From: Pseudomonadota bacterium
GTDB taxonomy: Bacteria > Myxococcota > Myxococcia > Myxococcales > Myxococcaceae
Assembly: GCA_023423535.1 (NCBI GenBank)
Contig: JAFAFL010000012.1
Span: forward strand, 1 to 64,000
DNA: 64,000 nt
Reading direction: 5' to 3'
Made by a program: the position numbers and the translations under genes. The notes below the pieces were generated by a model that saw only the letters and a program-made list of their open reading frames with translations, ran no database searches and was not told the DNA's origin. Positions 8,895 to 17,493 of this stretch are shown here, in pieces (within the stretch, counting starts at the first letter, position 1; the number at the start of each line of letters is the position of its first letter).

Positions 8895-9737
8895 CTACCC
8901 GGCGGCAGGCCGCGGCCTGCCCTGCTCGTGGCCGGGACCGTTGGCGGGCGCGAGCAGCGCCGCCGAGTTCGCGCCGAAGACCACCCTCCCCTGCGCGTCG
9001 AGCCCCGGCGGAAGGATCACGTGCCGCTCACCGCGCGCGGCGGCCTCGCTGATGCGCCCGAGCGTCTCCGCATCGTCGGCCGGCACGGCCACGCTCGGCT
9101 GCGGCGGAAGCGAACGCTGCATCGCCGCGGCGAGGCGCGCTTCATCCGAGAGGTCGCACTCGTACACGAAGCTCTGCCCGCCGAGCTCGTGGCCACCCGG
9201 CGCCGGACCGACGACTCGAAGCGGTCCCATCCGCGTGTGGACCTTCAACGAGCCGGTGTCCCACTGGGTCACGCCGCGCAGCGACGTCGCGCGCACCATC
9301 TTCAGCGTCAGCGCCTTGGCCCACGCACCCGCGCCGAGCCCCGCCGAAAAGCCGATCAGCGACACGCCGACGAAGCGTCCCGGAACGACCGACGGCGCGC
9401 CCACGTAGGCGGCGAGGATCGCGCGGCCTTCCCCTGCCCTCGCCACCGCGCGCGCCTCCGGATCGAGCCTCGAGGCGGGCCCCATCACGAGGCCGATCAC
9501 ACCGGGCAGCAGGTAGAGATCCGAGAGCACCCACCGCGGCAGCGGCAGCGACCGGAACGCGTGGTGGTTGAGGCGCAGGTACTGCTCCACCAGCTCGCGA
9601 TGCTCCGCCGGCTCGAGCACCTCCGCGGGGACGCCCCACGGCGCGAGGTCGAGACCCTCCGCGTTGTCGCGCATGGCGAGCACCGCCAGCGAGAGGTCCG
9701 GGTGCTTCTGGAAGAACGCCTTCGCGAGCACGCGCAT
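8895..9737 (-). CDS. Protein of unknown function, co-transcribed with the DDAH-like gene
   Basis: A 280-residue soluble protein that I do not recognise. Visible features are a central Gly/Ala-rich stretch (GFSAGLGAGAWAKALTLKMVRATS) following a strand-like segment that ends RFVGVSLI, which is somewhat reminiscent of an acetyl-CoA-binding or FAD-type fold but not diagnostic, and a Pro/Gly-rich tail. The ATG at 9737 is three bases from the stop of the upstream DDAH-like gene, so both are surely one transcript. It could act on the same metabolite. It converges with the TatA-like gene two bases from its stop. Confidence 0.6.
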   Translation of the reverse strand: MRVLAKAFFQKHPDLSLAVLAMRDNAEGLDLAPWGVPAEVLEPAEHRELVEQYLRLNHHAFRSLPLPRWVLSDLYLLPGVIGLVMGPASRLDPEARAVARAGEGRAILAAYVGAPSVVPGRFVGVSLIGFSAGLGAGAWAKALTLKMVRATSLRGVTQWDTGSLKVHTRMGPLRVVGPAPGGHELGGQSFVYECDLSDEARLAAAMQRSLPPQPSVAVPADDAETLGRISEAAARGERHVILPPGLDAQGRVVFGANSAALLAPANGPGHEQGRPRPAAG

Positions 9738-9740
9738 GGC

Positions 9741-10676
9741 CTACCTCTCCCCGCCCGCGGACTCGATGGAGCGGGCCACGGACGAGAGCCGGTTCTCCTC
9801 CGGGAGGTGCACGCTGCCCTCGGGCACGGCTGCCCAGCTGACCAGACACCTCGAGGCGCCGCCGCCCTTCTCGCAGAGCTCTTTCATCGACAGCGAGCAG
9901 ATCTCCATCCCCGCCTCCGACAGCAGGCGCAGCACCCGCTCCGGCGCCACCGACGGTGTGAGCAGCGTCCGCCCCACCGGCAGCGCGTTGGTCGCGTAGT
10001 TGCGGATCTCGTCCTCGCTCACCTCGATGAGCCGCTCCGCACCGAAGCGCCGGCGCAGCGCGGCCATCGACGCGGGCGAGACCACGCTCGGGCACACGAG
10101 CATCCGGTCCACCGCGGGCACCGCGAGCAGCGCCATGTTCCCGTGGAAGGCGGGCTCGCGCACCTCCACCTCCAGCACTTCGCCGAGCGCGCCGGCCTCC
10201 TCCATCAGCCTGCGCGCGCCCTCCATGCCGGCGCGGTCGGTGCGGCCGCCGTGGAAGAGCAGCGTGCAGCCGTCGAAGTGCGCCACGTCGCCCTGCGCCT
10301 CCCACGTTCCGGCGCCCGGGTCCGCGCACGCCATCCCCATCGCGCGGGCGAGGCGTTCCCAGTGATCCCGCTCGGCGCGGCGGTGCGCGTGCGCCATGCG
10401 AGGAAGGATGAAGAGCGGCGCCCTGCCTTCGCGCGGAACGATCTGACCGCACTCGGCCGCATAGGGCATCCCGGTGAGCTCCGGCGACGGGGCCTCCAGC
10501 GCGACGACGGTTCCGCCCAGCCGCTCGATGGCGAGGGCGAGCGCGAGCCACTCCCGGCGCGCAGTCCGGGCATCGACCGGCGCGGCCTCGCGGCTGCGGA
10601 AGTTGGCGCGGGCACGGATCGCCCACTGCGGGTGCGGCGGCGACATCAGGAAGAGGTCCACGGTGCCTTTGCCCAT
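9741..10676 (-). CDS. Amidinotransferase/DDAH-like pentein-fold enzyme
   Basis: A 311-residue protein of the arginine-deiminating superfamily. Signs are an FRSREA N-terminal region, WEAQGDVAHFDG in the place of the EGGD substrate loop (with Q for the first G), FHGNMALL supplying the catalytic His, and a C-terminal GGGASRCLVSW whose Cys277 is the expected nucleophile. Such enzymes hydrolyse or transfer the guanidinium group of arginine derivatives such as dimethylarginine. It heads a two-gene operon with an unknown protein. Family is well supported; the exact substrate is not. Confidence 0.75.
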   Translation of the reverse strand: MGKGTVDLFLMSPPHPQWAIRARANFRSREAAPVDARTARREWLALALAIERLGGTVVALEAPSPELTGMPYAAECGQIVPREGRAPLFILPRMAHAHRRAERDHWERLARAMGMACADPGAGTWEAQGDVAHFDGCTLLFHGGRTDRAGMEGARRLMEEAGALGEVLEVEVREPAFHGNMALLAVPAVDRMLVCPSVVSPASMAALRRRFGAERLIEVSEDEIRNYATNALPVGRTLLTPSVAPERVLRLLSEAGMEICSLSMKELCEKGGGASRCLVSWAAVPEGSVHLPEENRLSSVARSIESAGGER

Positions 10677-10712
10677 GCAGGACGGGGACTTACACCCGCC
10701 GCGGGCTCGGAC

Positions 10713-11516
10713 TCAATGTACCGGCTCGCCGGGTGGGAGCTCCGGCACGGCTGGGCGAGGACCCTCCAGCAACCGCTTCGCCTGCTCGCGCAGCGACGGA
10801 TGCACCGCGCCGTCTCCCGCGAGTTCGCGCCAGTCGGTCTGCGAGAGGAGCGGGACGATCTTCGCGCCCACCTCCGGCGGCAGGTACGGATTGAGGACGA
10901 GCGCGCGCTTCACGGCGTGCCTGGCGAACCAGCGCGGGTTCTTCCACAGCTCGAGCAGCGTCTGCGGACTTGCCGGCCTGCGCGCGGCGATGCGGACGAC
11001 CCACGGCTCGGTGAGGCGCGGGTTGCGGAGCAGCTCGCGGACGATCTCGCCGTTGGACGCCGCCGCCAATCGCGCCAGCTGGTCCGGATCCTTCGCCAGC
11101 CGCGCCTGCGTCTTGAGGTACCCGAGCGACTGCGTGAACAGCCGCGCATCCCGCCTCGCCGCCGCGTTCGGATCGAGCGCCTTCTGAGGCGGCGCTTCGG
11201 TGAACAGGTGCGAAACCTCCGCCAGATCCTGCAGCTCCGCCAGCCGCCGCAGCCCGCGCGCGTGCGGCAGCTCCCGCGCCTCCATCCCCAGCGCGGAGAC
11301 GAAGCCGGCGAGCACGCACCGCGCAACCTCCGAGCCCCCGCGCGAGAGCGAGATGAGCTCCGAGATGAGCTGGGTCGCGTCCGTCGGATGGAGCCGAGAG
11401 AGCTCGCGCGCGCAGGCCTTGCGGCGCAGCTCCGGCCCGCCATCGAGCGCGTGCAGCCGGCGGGCAACCTCCAGCGCTCGCGCCTTCGAAGAGGATGGAT
11501 CGGGCGGCGGAGACAC
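10713..11516 (-). CDS. Helical-repeat (HEAT-like) protein of unknown function
   Basis: A 267-residue, strongly alpha-helical protein. Repeating segments such as NPRLTEPWVVRIAARRPASPQ, NPRWFARHAVKRALVLNPYLP and LPPEVGAKIVPLLS look like degenerate HEAT or DUF2336-type helical repeats, which usually serve as protein-binding scaffolds. The start is a GTG at 11516, eight bases after the stop of the zinc-ribbon gene, so the two are co-transcribed. A longer frame reaches back into that gene and is not credible. No enzymatic motif is seen. Confidence 0.6.
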   Translation of the reverse strand: MSPPPDPSSSKARALEVARRLHALDGGPELRRKACARELSRLHPTDATQLISELISLSRGGSEVARCVLAGFVSALGMEARELPHARGLRRLAELQDLAEVSHLFTEAPPQKALDPNAAARRDARLFTQSLGYLKTQARLAKDPDQLARLAAASNGEIVRELLRNPRLTEPWVVRIAARRPASPQTLLELWKNPRWFARHAVKRALVLNPYLPPEVGAKIVPLLSQTDWRELAGDGAVHPSLREQAKRLLEGPRPAVPELPPGEPVH

Positions 11517-11524
11517 GCGCGGCC

Positions 11525-13105
11525 TCAGTGCTTCGCGTCGGGGATCCGCTCGACCGTCACCTTGAGGCGGTACTGCGAGAGCTCCGGCGGGTAGTCGTAG
11601 AACGCGAGGAGGAACGGCGCGCGCGCACCCGGAGCGAGCACCGCGGCCTCCGGCCTCGCCTTCGCCTTCAGCTCCGCGAGCTGCGCCGGGCTGGACACCG
11701 CCCACAGCTCCTCCGGGGTGATGTCGTGGCCTGCGAGCGCCTCCGCCGAGCCCACCCGCAGCGCCCCGTCGACGATGTCCACGCGCACCTTCACCGTCGC
11801 CGCTTCCCGGCCGCGGTTCTCGACCTCGCCGCGCACATAGAAGAGCGGCCGGCCCGAGCGCGTGTCGTACAGCCCGTTGGAGACATCCACCGCGCGCAGC
11901 TCCGCGGGCGCGCTGAAGAGCGCCTGCAGCGGCGCGAGCGAGAGGCCCGCGCTGTCCACCCGGCCCTCGTTCACGTAGATGCTGCCGACCCAGAGGATGG
12001 CCACCAGCAGCACCGAGGCCACCGCGAGGTTCACCACCAGCCCCGCGACGCGACGCACCGGCCCAGGCGGAGGCGCGGTCTCGCGGATGCCCACCTCTTC
12101 CGGGCGTCCCTCGGGACGCTCGGGGTGCGCGACCGCCGGCTTTGGAGCGGAGAGCTGGCCCACCGGCGTGAAGCTGCGCGGAGGTCCGGCCGCCTCGGAG
12201 AGCCCCTGCGCGGCCGCAGCGGCGCCGTTCGCGAGCCCGGCGTGCGACATGTCGAAGAGGCCGCGGTCCGGATCCCCGGACTTCTCCTCGCCGAACGCGA
12301 GGCTCCCGAAGGGATCGTCCTCGTCCGGCGGCGGCAGGGCCCCCAGCAGATCGGAGGCGGGCGGTGCCGGTGCGTCGGCGGGCGGCGGCGCACGGCGCGG
12401 CGGCACCGGCGCGGGCGAATCGTCGAGGAGCGAGAAGGGGTCGGCCTCGGGGGCGGAGGTGAAGGCCTCCGGCGGCGGGCGGAAGGTGGGGACGACCGGC
12501 GAGGTGGGCTCGAAGTCGCTCAGCGGTCGCGGCGCCGAATCGACCTCGATGCCGGCAAAGGGATCCGACGGATCGAAGGCCGGCGCGGCGGGCGGCAGCG
12601 ACGCCGGAGGCTGTCCCCAGGGAACGGAGCCTGAGACCGCGCCGGACGCCGTGGCGGGGAGGATGCCGTCGAGCAGGTGCTTCGTGGCGATGCCCACGGC
12701 GGTGGGCGAATCGAAGACCTCGCGGGGCAGGCCTGCGTGCGCGCCGAGGACCGCGCCCTTCGGAACCGCGGTGCCCGGAGAGGTGGGCAGCGTGGCGGCG
12801 ACGCCGGCGGCCCAGTAGCCCGGGCGGGTGGACTCCCCTTCGTTCGACTGCGCCGCGATGCCGAAGGAGGCGAACGGATCCGTGTCCACCGCGGGCGGCG
12901 GCATGCCTCCGACGGGCGGAGCGAGCCCTCCACCGGGGCCGGCGCCGTATGCGGACGGAGCGCCGGAGGCTTCACCCGCGGTGCGAGCGCGCGCCACCCG
13001 GAAGGTGTGCTGGCACCGGGTGCACCGGACCTTCACGCCCTTCTCGGTGACCTTCTCGTCCGGAATCTTGAACCGGGTCTGGCACTTGTCGCACTTGACG
13101 ATCAT
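11525..13105 (-). CDS. Zinc-ribbon (MJ0042-type) membrane protein with DUF3426-like C terminus
   Basis: 526 residues. It opens with a zinc ribbon (MIVKCDKCQTRFKIP...VRCTRCQHTF, two CxxC pairs) of the MJ0042 type. A long Pro/Ala-rich, low-complexity middle (about 50-375) follows, then one membrane helix (near VAGLVVNLAVASVLLVAILW) and a C-terminal beta-rich domain of DUF3426 type with an RGEVENRGRE core. Proteins of this plan occur in myxobacteria and related deltaproteobacteria and are of unknown role. The ATG at 13105 is chosen because the zinc ribbon begins there. The downstream helical-repeat gene is in the same transcript. Confidence 0.75.
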   Translation of the reverse strand: MIVKCDKCQTRFKIPDEKVTEKGVKVRCTRCQHTFRVARARTAGEASGAPSAYGAGPGGGLAPPVGGMPPPAVDTDPFASFGIAAQSNEGESTRPGYWAAGVAATLPTSPGTAVPKGAVLGAHAGLPREVFDSPTAVGIATKHLLDGILPATASGAVSGSVPWGQPPASLPPAAPAFDPSDPFAGIEVDSAPRPLSDFEPTSPVVPTFRPPPEAFTSAPEADPFSLLDDSPAPVPPRRAPPPADAPAPPASDLLGALPPPDEDDPFGSLAFGEEKSGDPDRGLFDMSHAGLANGAAAAAQGLSEAAGPPRSFTPVGQLSAPKPAVAHPERPEGRPEEVGIRETAPPPGPVRRVAGLVVNLAVASVLLVAILWVGSIYVNEGRVDSAGLSLAPLQALFSAPAELRAVDVSNGLYDTRSGRPLFYVRGEVENRGREAATVKVRVDIVDGALRVGSAEALAGHDITPEELWAVSSPAQLAELKAKARPEAAVLAPGARAPFLLAFYDYPPELSQYRLKVTVERIPDAKH

Positions 13106-13266
13106 CGGAGGGCCGGGGCCGGCGCGAGTATAGCCGCGGCCCGCCGAAGCCGTTTCAGTTTGAGCGCTGCCCGGCCGGCATGCTTGCCCCCCCACCGGCC
13201 CTCTGCTAACTGCCAATGCATTGCGTCACGCCGGGCCCACCGCCCGCGCCGTGCCCGGACCTGCCC

Positions 13267-14010
13267 ATGAGCGAGCTCGAGAACGCCCCCCCTTCCCCTC
13301 CTTCCAAGGAGCCGAAGGTCATCAAGCGCTACACGAACCGGAAGCTCTACGACACGGTGGAGAGCCGGTACGTCACCCTGGACGAGATCTCCGAGATGGT
13401 GAAGGTCGGGGTCGAGGTCCAGATCGTGGACAACAAGACCAAGGAGGACCTCACCTCGGTCACGCTGGCGCAGATCATCTTCGAGGAGGAGAAGAAGAAG
13501 AACCGGATGCCGCTCTCGGTGCTGCGCGAGATCATCCGCCACCCGGGCGAGAGCATCACCGAGTTCATCAGCCGCGAGGTCTCCCCCCGCGTCGCGTCCT
13601 TCCGCAGCGAAGCCGAGCAGCGGCTGGACAAGCTCCTGCGCCGCGAGGGCGAAGAGGGCGTCGAGGGCGCGCCGTCGGCGGGCGAGGGCTCGGAGACGCC
13701 TCCGGCCGGGACCGAATCGGCCGGACCCTCCAGCACCAGCCCCAGCGCCACCGCAGCGGCGGAGGCGGCAGCAGCGCGCAGCCCCCAGCGGGTGCTCGAG
13801 GAGTGGCAGCGGCGGCTCGACGAGCGGGTGCGCCACGCGATGGAGAACGTGACCGGCAGCCTCCCCGCCTTCGGCCGCGACCTGCAGCAGCTCATCGAGC
13901 GGCTGGAGGCGCTGGAGCAGCGGCTGGGACGGCTCGAGGAGCGCGGCCAGAAGGGTGGCCCGTCCGGCGGCGGGTCGGGTTCGGGCGGGGGCTCCGGCTC
14001 GAACGGCTAA
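13267..14010 (+). CDS. phaR: PHA accumulation regulator PhaR-like DNA-binding protein
   Basis: A 247-residue protein with the PHB/PHA accumulation regulator DNA-binding domain at residues 15-75 (VIKRYTNRKLYDT, SRYVTLDEI, VQIVDNKTKEDLT). PhaR proteins repress phasin genes and bind PHA granules. The rest is variable: a glutamate-rich linker, an alanine-rich helix and a C-terminal coiled coil (LIERLEALEQRLGRLEERG) with a Gly/Ser tail. The ATG at 13267 is preferred over 13216 because homology starts just after it. It converges with a ParA ATPase and a phasin-like protein, which supports a role in granule control. Confidence 0.85.
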   Translation: MSELENAPPSPPSKEPKVIKRYTNRKLYDTVESRYVTLDEISEMVKVGVEVQIVDNKTKEDLTSVTLAQIIFEEEKKKNRMPLSVLREIIRHPGESITEFISREVSPRVASFRSEAEQRLDKLLRREGEEGVEGAPSAGEGSETPPAGTESAGPSSTSPSATAAAEAAAARSPQRVLEEWQRRLDERVRHAMENVTGSLPAFGRDLQQLIERLEALEQRLGRLEERGQKGGPSGGGSGSGGGSGSNG

Positions 14011-14042
14011 CGTTCGTCGCGAGGGCGGTCTCTACGCCGTCC

Positions 14043-14846
14043 TCAGGCCGCCTGGGCGCGCGCGTCGCCGATGAAGATCTCCTCGGCGATGGCGGCGAGC
14101 ATCTGGGCGCCCTTGCTCTGGGGCGCGTACTCCCAGATCGTCTGGCCGTGGCTCTGGGCCTCGTCGATCTTCACGTTGTAGCCCAGCGGCGTGCGGGACA
14201 GCTCTGACGGGAAGTACTCGCCGAGTTTGCCGAGGATGGCGTCCGCCAGTGCGGTCTTCCGGTAGAGCGTGGGGACGACCTTCGTCACCCGCAGGTCCGG
14301 GCGCGCATGCTTCTGCGCCACCTCCGCCACCGTCTGCACCACCTCCGCGCAGCCATCCAGAGAGAGGTAGGTCAGCGCCACCGGGACGACGACCTCGCGC
14401 GCGGCGACGAGGATGTTCACCGTGGTGAGCCCCATGGACGGCGGCGCGTCGAAGAGCACCGCGTCGTACTCGCCCTCGATCGCGTCCAGCCGCTTCGCCA
14501 GCAGGTGGGTGCGGTCCGCGCGGTGGGCGACGGCGACGGGAAACTCACTCATCTCCTTGTAGGCGGGGACCACGGACAGCCCCTCCACCGCGGTCCCCTG
14601 CACGCAGTCAGCGACCCGAACCGCGTCGTCCGAGAGCAGGTGGAAGACGTGCGGCTTCACCTCGCGCACGTCCACGCCGAGCGACTTGCCCGCGTGCCCC
14701 TGCGTGTCGAGGTCCACCAGCAGGACCTTGAGGCCCTTCTCCCGCGCGAGGTACGCGGCGCAGTTCACCGCCAGGGTGGTCTTGCACGTTCCACCCTTCT
14801 CGTTGATGAACGCGATGCGCCGCTGCGCCTTCCGCACGGGGGCCAT
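14043..14846 (-). CDS. ParA/MinD-family ATPase
   Basis: 267 residues. It has a deviant Walker A motif (NEKGGTCKTT, with Cys in place of Gly), a Walker A' region with LVDLDTQGHAG and a Walker B region VLFDAPPSMGLTT, all typical of ParA-type DNA- or surface-partitioning ATPases. No N-terminal HTH is present, so it is the short ParA type. It lies six bases after the phasin-like gene in the same operon, with no parB or DNA-centromere protein nearby, which points to cargo positioning rather than plasmid or chromosome segregation. Family call is secure; the cargo is inferred. Confidence 0.82.
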   Translation of the reverse strand: MAPVRKAQRRIAFINEKGGTCKTTLAVNCAAYLAREKGLKVLLVDLDTQGHAGKSLGVDVREVKPHVFHLLSDDAVRVADCVQGTAVEGLSVVPAYKEMSEFPVAVAHRADRTHLLAKRLDAIEGEYDAVLFDAPPSMGLTTVNILVAAREVVVPVALTYLSLDGCAEVVQTVAEVAQKHARPDLRVTKVVPTLYRKTALADAILGKLGEYFPSELSRTPLGYNVKIDEAQSHGQTIWEYAPQSKGAQMLAAIAEEIFIGDARAQAA

Positions 14847-14852
14847 GTGACG

Positions 14853-15167
14853 CTAGCTCCCGCCCTTGCGCGCGCTCTTGCCCTTGCCGAGCCCGTCCAC
14901 CTTCTCCTCGATGGAGGAGAGCATCCCCTCGAGCTCCTCCACCTTCGACCGGAGCGCCTCCATGTCCGCGGAGGAGGGCAGGTTCATCGCCGACAGCGCG
15001 GCGCGCAGGCTCTTGTCCAACGTCCCCTTCGCGGAGAGCGACTTCGAGACGATCGACTGGATGGCGGTGACGAACTTCTCGTTCGACAGGAGCTGCTGCG
15101 CGAGCTTCCCCACGCGCTCCTCACCGGTCTCCACCAACTTCTTCATCACGGGGTTGTTCTTGAGCAT
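14853..15167 (-). CDS. Small phasin-like helical protein, operon partner of the ParA ATPase
   Basis: 104 residues, starting at the ATG at 15167 (MLKNNPVMKKLVETGEER) rather than at an upstream ATG. The N-terminal half is an amphipathic helix and the C-terminal half is a heptad-patterned coiled coil (ADMEALRSKVEELEGMLSSIEEKVDGL) ending in Lys/Gly. This layout resembles the PHA granule-associated phasin-like proteins (PhaF/PhaI type). It is followed by the ParA gene. With the PhaR-like gene next door, a granule protein is the best guess; it could equally be another ParA adaptor. Confidence 0.6.
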   Translation of the reverse strand: MLKNNPVMKKLVETGEERVGKLAQQLLSNEKFVTAIQSIVSKSLSAKGTLDKSLRAALSAMNLPSSADMEALRSKVEELEGMLSSIEEKVDGLGKGKSARKGGS

Positions 15168-15230
15168 GGACCGTCCGGAAATGGGCGCGCGCACAATCGT
15201 TTTCGCAGCTGCGGGTGTCAAGAACGTGCG

Positions 15231-15259
15231 TTGACAGGTGGGGGGGCCATCCCTACGGT
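15231..15259 (+). promoter_or_regulatory. Sigma-70-type promoter for the ArsA operon
   Basis: TTGACA at 15231-15236 matches the -35 consensus exactly. After 17 bases TACGGT at 15254-15259 is a moderate -10 element. Transcription would start about 15266, only a few bases before the ATG at 15272, giving a very short or leaderless mRNA. Confidence 0.5.
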
Positions 15260-15271
15260 GCCCGACGCCTT

Positions 15272-16183
15272 ATGGGAGTGCTCTCCGCGCAGCGGCTGTG
15301 GATCGTCACCGGGAAGGGCGGCGTGGGAAAGAGCACGGTGGCCGCCGGGCTCGCGCTCGCCTCCGCGCGCGAGGGCAAGCGCACCCTCGTCTGCGAGATC
15401 AACGCCACCGAACGCATCAGCGGCCTGCTCGGACATCCCGAGGCCGGGCCGGAGATCCGCCTTCTGGAGAAGAACCTCTGGGCGGTGAACGTGCAGCCGC
15501 CGGAGGCGATGCGCGAGTACGGCCTCATGGTCCTGCGCTTCGAGACCCTCTACAAGACGGTCTTCGAGAACCGGATCGTCCGCTACTTCCTCCGCTTCAT
15601 CCCCAGCCTGCAGGAGCTGGTGCTGCTGGGGAAGGTGCTCTTCCACCTCGACGAAAAGCTGCCAGACGGTCGCCCGCGCTACGAGCGCATCGTGATGGAC
15701 GCGCCCGCCACCGGCCACGCCATCGCCTTCCTCAGCGTGCCGCAGGTCATCCTCGACACGGTGCCGCCGGGGCCCATGGCGAACCAGGCGAAGAAGATGC
15801 GCGACCTGCTCGCGGACAGGGGCACCACCGGCACCGTGCTCGTCTCGCTGCCGGAGGAGATGCCGGTGAACGAGACGGTGGACCTCCACCGCGCCCTCAC
15901 CGGGGAGGTGAAGATCCCCGTCTCCGCCGCGGTGCTGAACATGTACACGGCGCAGCGCTTCACCGAGGCGGACGTCGCCGCCGTTCCCGAACCCCTCCGC
16001 GAGGCCGTCCGCGCGCACTTCCTCCGCGAGGGCTTCAGCGCCGAGGCCGAGGAGCGGCTGCGCAGGGAGCTCGGCCTGCCCATCGTCCGGGTCCCGAGGC
16101 TCTTCGGCACCGCCGCCCACGGCCGCGAGGGCGTGGAGCGATTCAGCGAGAGCCTGCGGCCCCTGTGGGAGGCGGCGAAGTGA
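15272..16183 (+). CDS. ArsA/Get3-family ATPase, first of a tandem pair
   Basis: A 303-residue ATPase with a P-loop TGKGGVGKST at residues 13-22 and the SIMIBI-class follow-ups (LVCEINAT, VMDAPATGHAIAFLSVP, SLPEEMPVNET). ArsA-type ATPases energise arsenite pumps; the eukaryotic relative Get3 targets tail-anchored proteins. The start at 15272 leaves the P-loop close to the N terminus, as usual. Its stop overlaps the start of the second ArsA-type gene by four bases (GTGA), so they likely form a heterodimer. No ArsB or ArsR gene is near, which argues against arsenic efflux. Confidence 0.85.
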   Translation: MGVLSAQRLWIVTGKGGVGKSTVAAGLALASAREGKRTLVCEINATERISGLLGHPEAGPEIRLLEKNLWAVNVQPPEAMREYGLMVLRFETLYKTVFENRIVRYFLRFIPSLQELVLLGKVLFHLDEKLPDGRPRYERIVMDAPATGHAIAFLSVPQVILDTVPPGPMANQAKKMRDLLADRGTTGTVLVSLPEEMPVNETVDLHRALTGEVKIPVSAAVLNMYTAQRFTEADVAAVPEPLREAVRAHFLREGFSAEAEERLRRELGLPIVRVPRLFGTAAHGREGVERFSESLRPLWEAAK

Positions 16184-17304
16184 GCGGGACCGAAGCCATC
16201 AGCCGCGCGCTGCAGTCGAAGACGGTGCTCGTGTGCGTGGGCGCGGGCGGCGTGGGCAAGACCACCGTGGCCGCCTCGCTCGCCCTGCGCGCGGCCTCCG
16301 GCGAGGACCGCTCCGCCCTGGTCTGCACCATCGACCCCGCGCGGCGGCTGGCGAACTCGCTGGGCCTCGGCGAGCTGGGAAACGAGGAACTGCGCATCGG
16401 CGAGGAGATCTTCCGCGCCGCGGGCGTTCCGGCGAAGGCGCCGCTGCACGCGATGATGCTGGACATGAAGCGGAGCTGGGACGAGCTCGTCGAGCGCCAC
16501 GCCCCGCCCGACCGGCGCCAGGCCATTCTCCAGAGCCGCTTCTACCAGGCCCTCTCCACGCGCCTTGCCGGCTCGCAGGAGTACATCGCCATGGTGAAGC
16601 TCGTGCAGCTTCGCCAGCGCAGCCAGCACGGCCTCGTGGTGCTCGACACCCCGCCCACCGCGCACGCGCTCGACTTCCTCGACGCGCCGAACCGCATCCT
16701 CGACTTTCTCGACAACGACGCGGCGAAGTTCCTCCTCACCCCTGCGCTCGCGGCCGGGAAGATCGGGCTGCGGTTCCTCAACTTCGGCACGAACTACGTC
16801 GCCAAGGGCCTGGCGAAGTTCACCGGCACCGAGACCCTGCAGGAACTCGCCGCCTTCATGCAGTCCATCTCCTCGCTCAACGAGTCCTTCCGCGAGGGCT
16901 CGCGGCAGGTGCGCGAGATGATGACCGCGAAGACGACCTCCTTCGTGCTCGTGACCGCCCCCGCCCGAGAGCGGCTCGACGAGGCCATCCACTTCCACAC
17001 CCTGCTGCGCCAGAACGGCATGTCCGTCTGCGCGGTGGTGGTGAACCGGATGCACTTCGCTCCGCCGCCCGAGGCCCTCGACGCCGCCCGCGCCCTCGAG
17101 CCCTCGCTGCGCGGCCGGGTGGAGCAGACGCTCGAGGAGCAGCGCGACCTCGCCGCCCACGACGCGGCCGCGGTGGCCCAGCTGCGGAAGACCTGCGCCC
17201 CCACCCCGCTGGTGCTCGTTCCCCGCTTTGAGCGCGACGTCCACGACCTCTCCGGCCTCTGGGAGACGTCGAAGTACCTCGTCGGCGAGCGGCTGGCGGA
17301 ATAG
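16180..17304 (+). CDS. ArsA/Get3-family ATPase, second of a tandem pair
   Basis: 374 residues beginning with GTG at 16180. The P-loop is GAGGVGKTT at 21-29, then CTIDPARRLANSLG, LVVLDTPPTAHALDFLDAP and VTAPARERLDEA, all diagnostic of the ArsA anion-transporting ATPase family. It differs from its upstream partner enough to be a separate subunit. Such unequal ArsA pairs are known from actinobacteria and myxobacteria, where their task is unsettled. The gene is the distal member of a two-gene operon. Confidence 0.85.
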   Translation: MSGTEAISRALQSKTVLVCVGAGGVGKTTVAASLALRAASGEDRSALVCTIDPARRLANSLGLGELGNEELRIGEEIFRAAGVPAKAPLHAMMLDMKRSWDELVERHAPPDRRQAILQSRFYQALSTRLAGSQEYIAMVKLVQLRQRSQHGLVVLDTPPTAHALDFLDAPNRILDFLDNDAAKFLLTPALAAGKIGLRFLNFGTNYVAKGLAKFTGTETLQELAAFMQSISSLNESFREGSRQVREMMTAKTTSFVLVTAPARERLDEAIHFHTLLRQNGMSVCAVVVNRMHFAPPPEALDAARALEPSLRGRVEQTLEEQRDLAAHDAAAVAQLRKTCAPTPLVLVPRFERDVHDLSGLWETSKYLVGERLAE

Positions 17305-17493
17305 CGGCCGGGAGACCGTCGTTCGCAACCTCTGCAGCGGCGCCCCGGCGGCCCCGGGATAGACTCCCCGGTTCTGCCGCGCGTGGTTGGAGCTGGCGGC
17401 GGAACCGGCCCTCGTGCCGGAGTGTCCGAGAAGCAGGGGCCGGAACGAAGGATGCTCCGGTCGTCGTGGCAGCTCGGTGAGGAGGCTTTCGGG

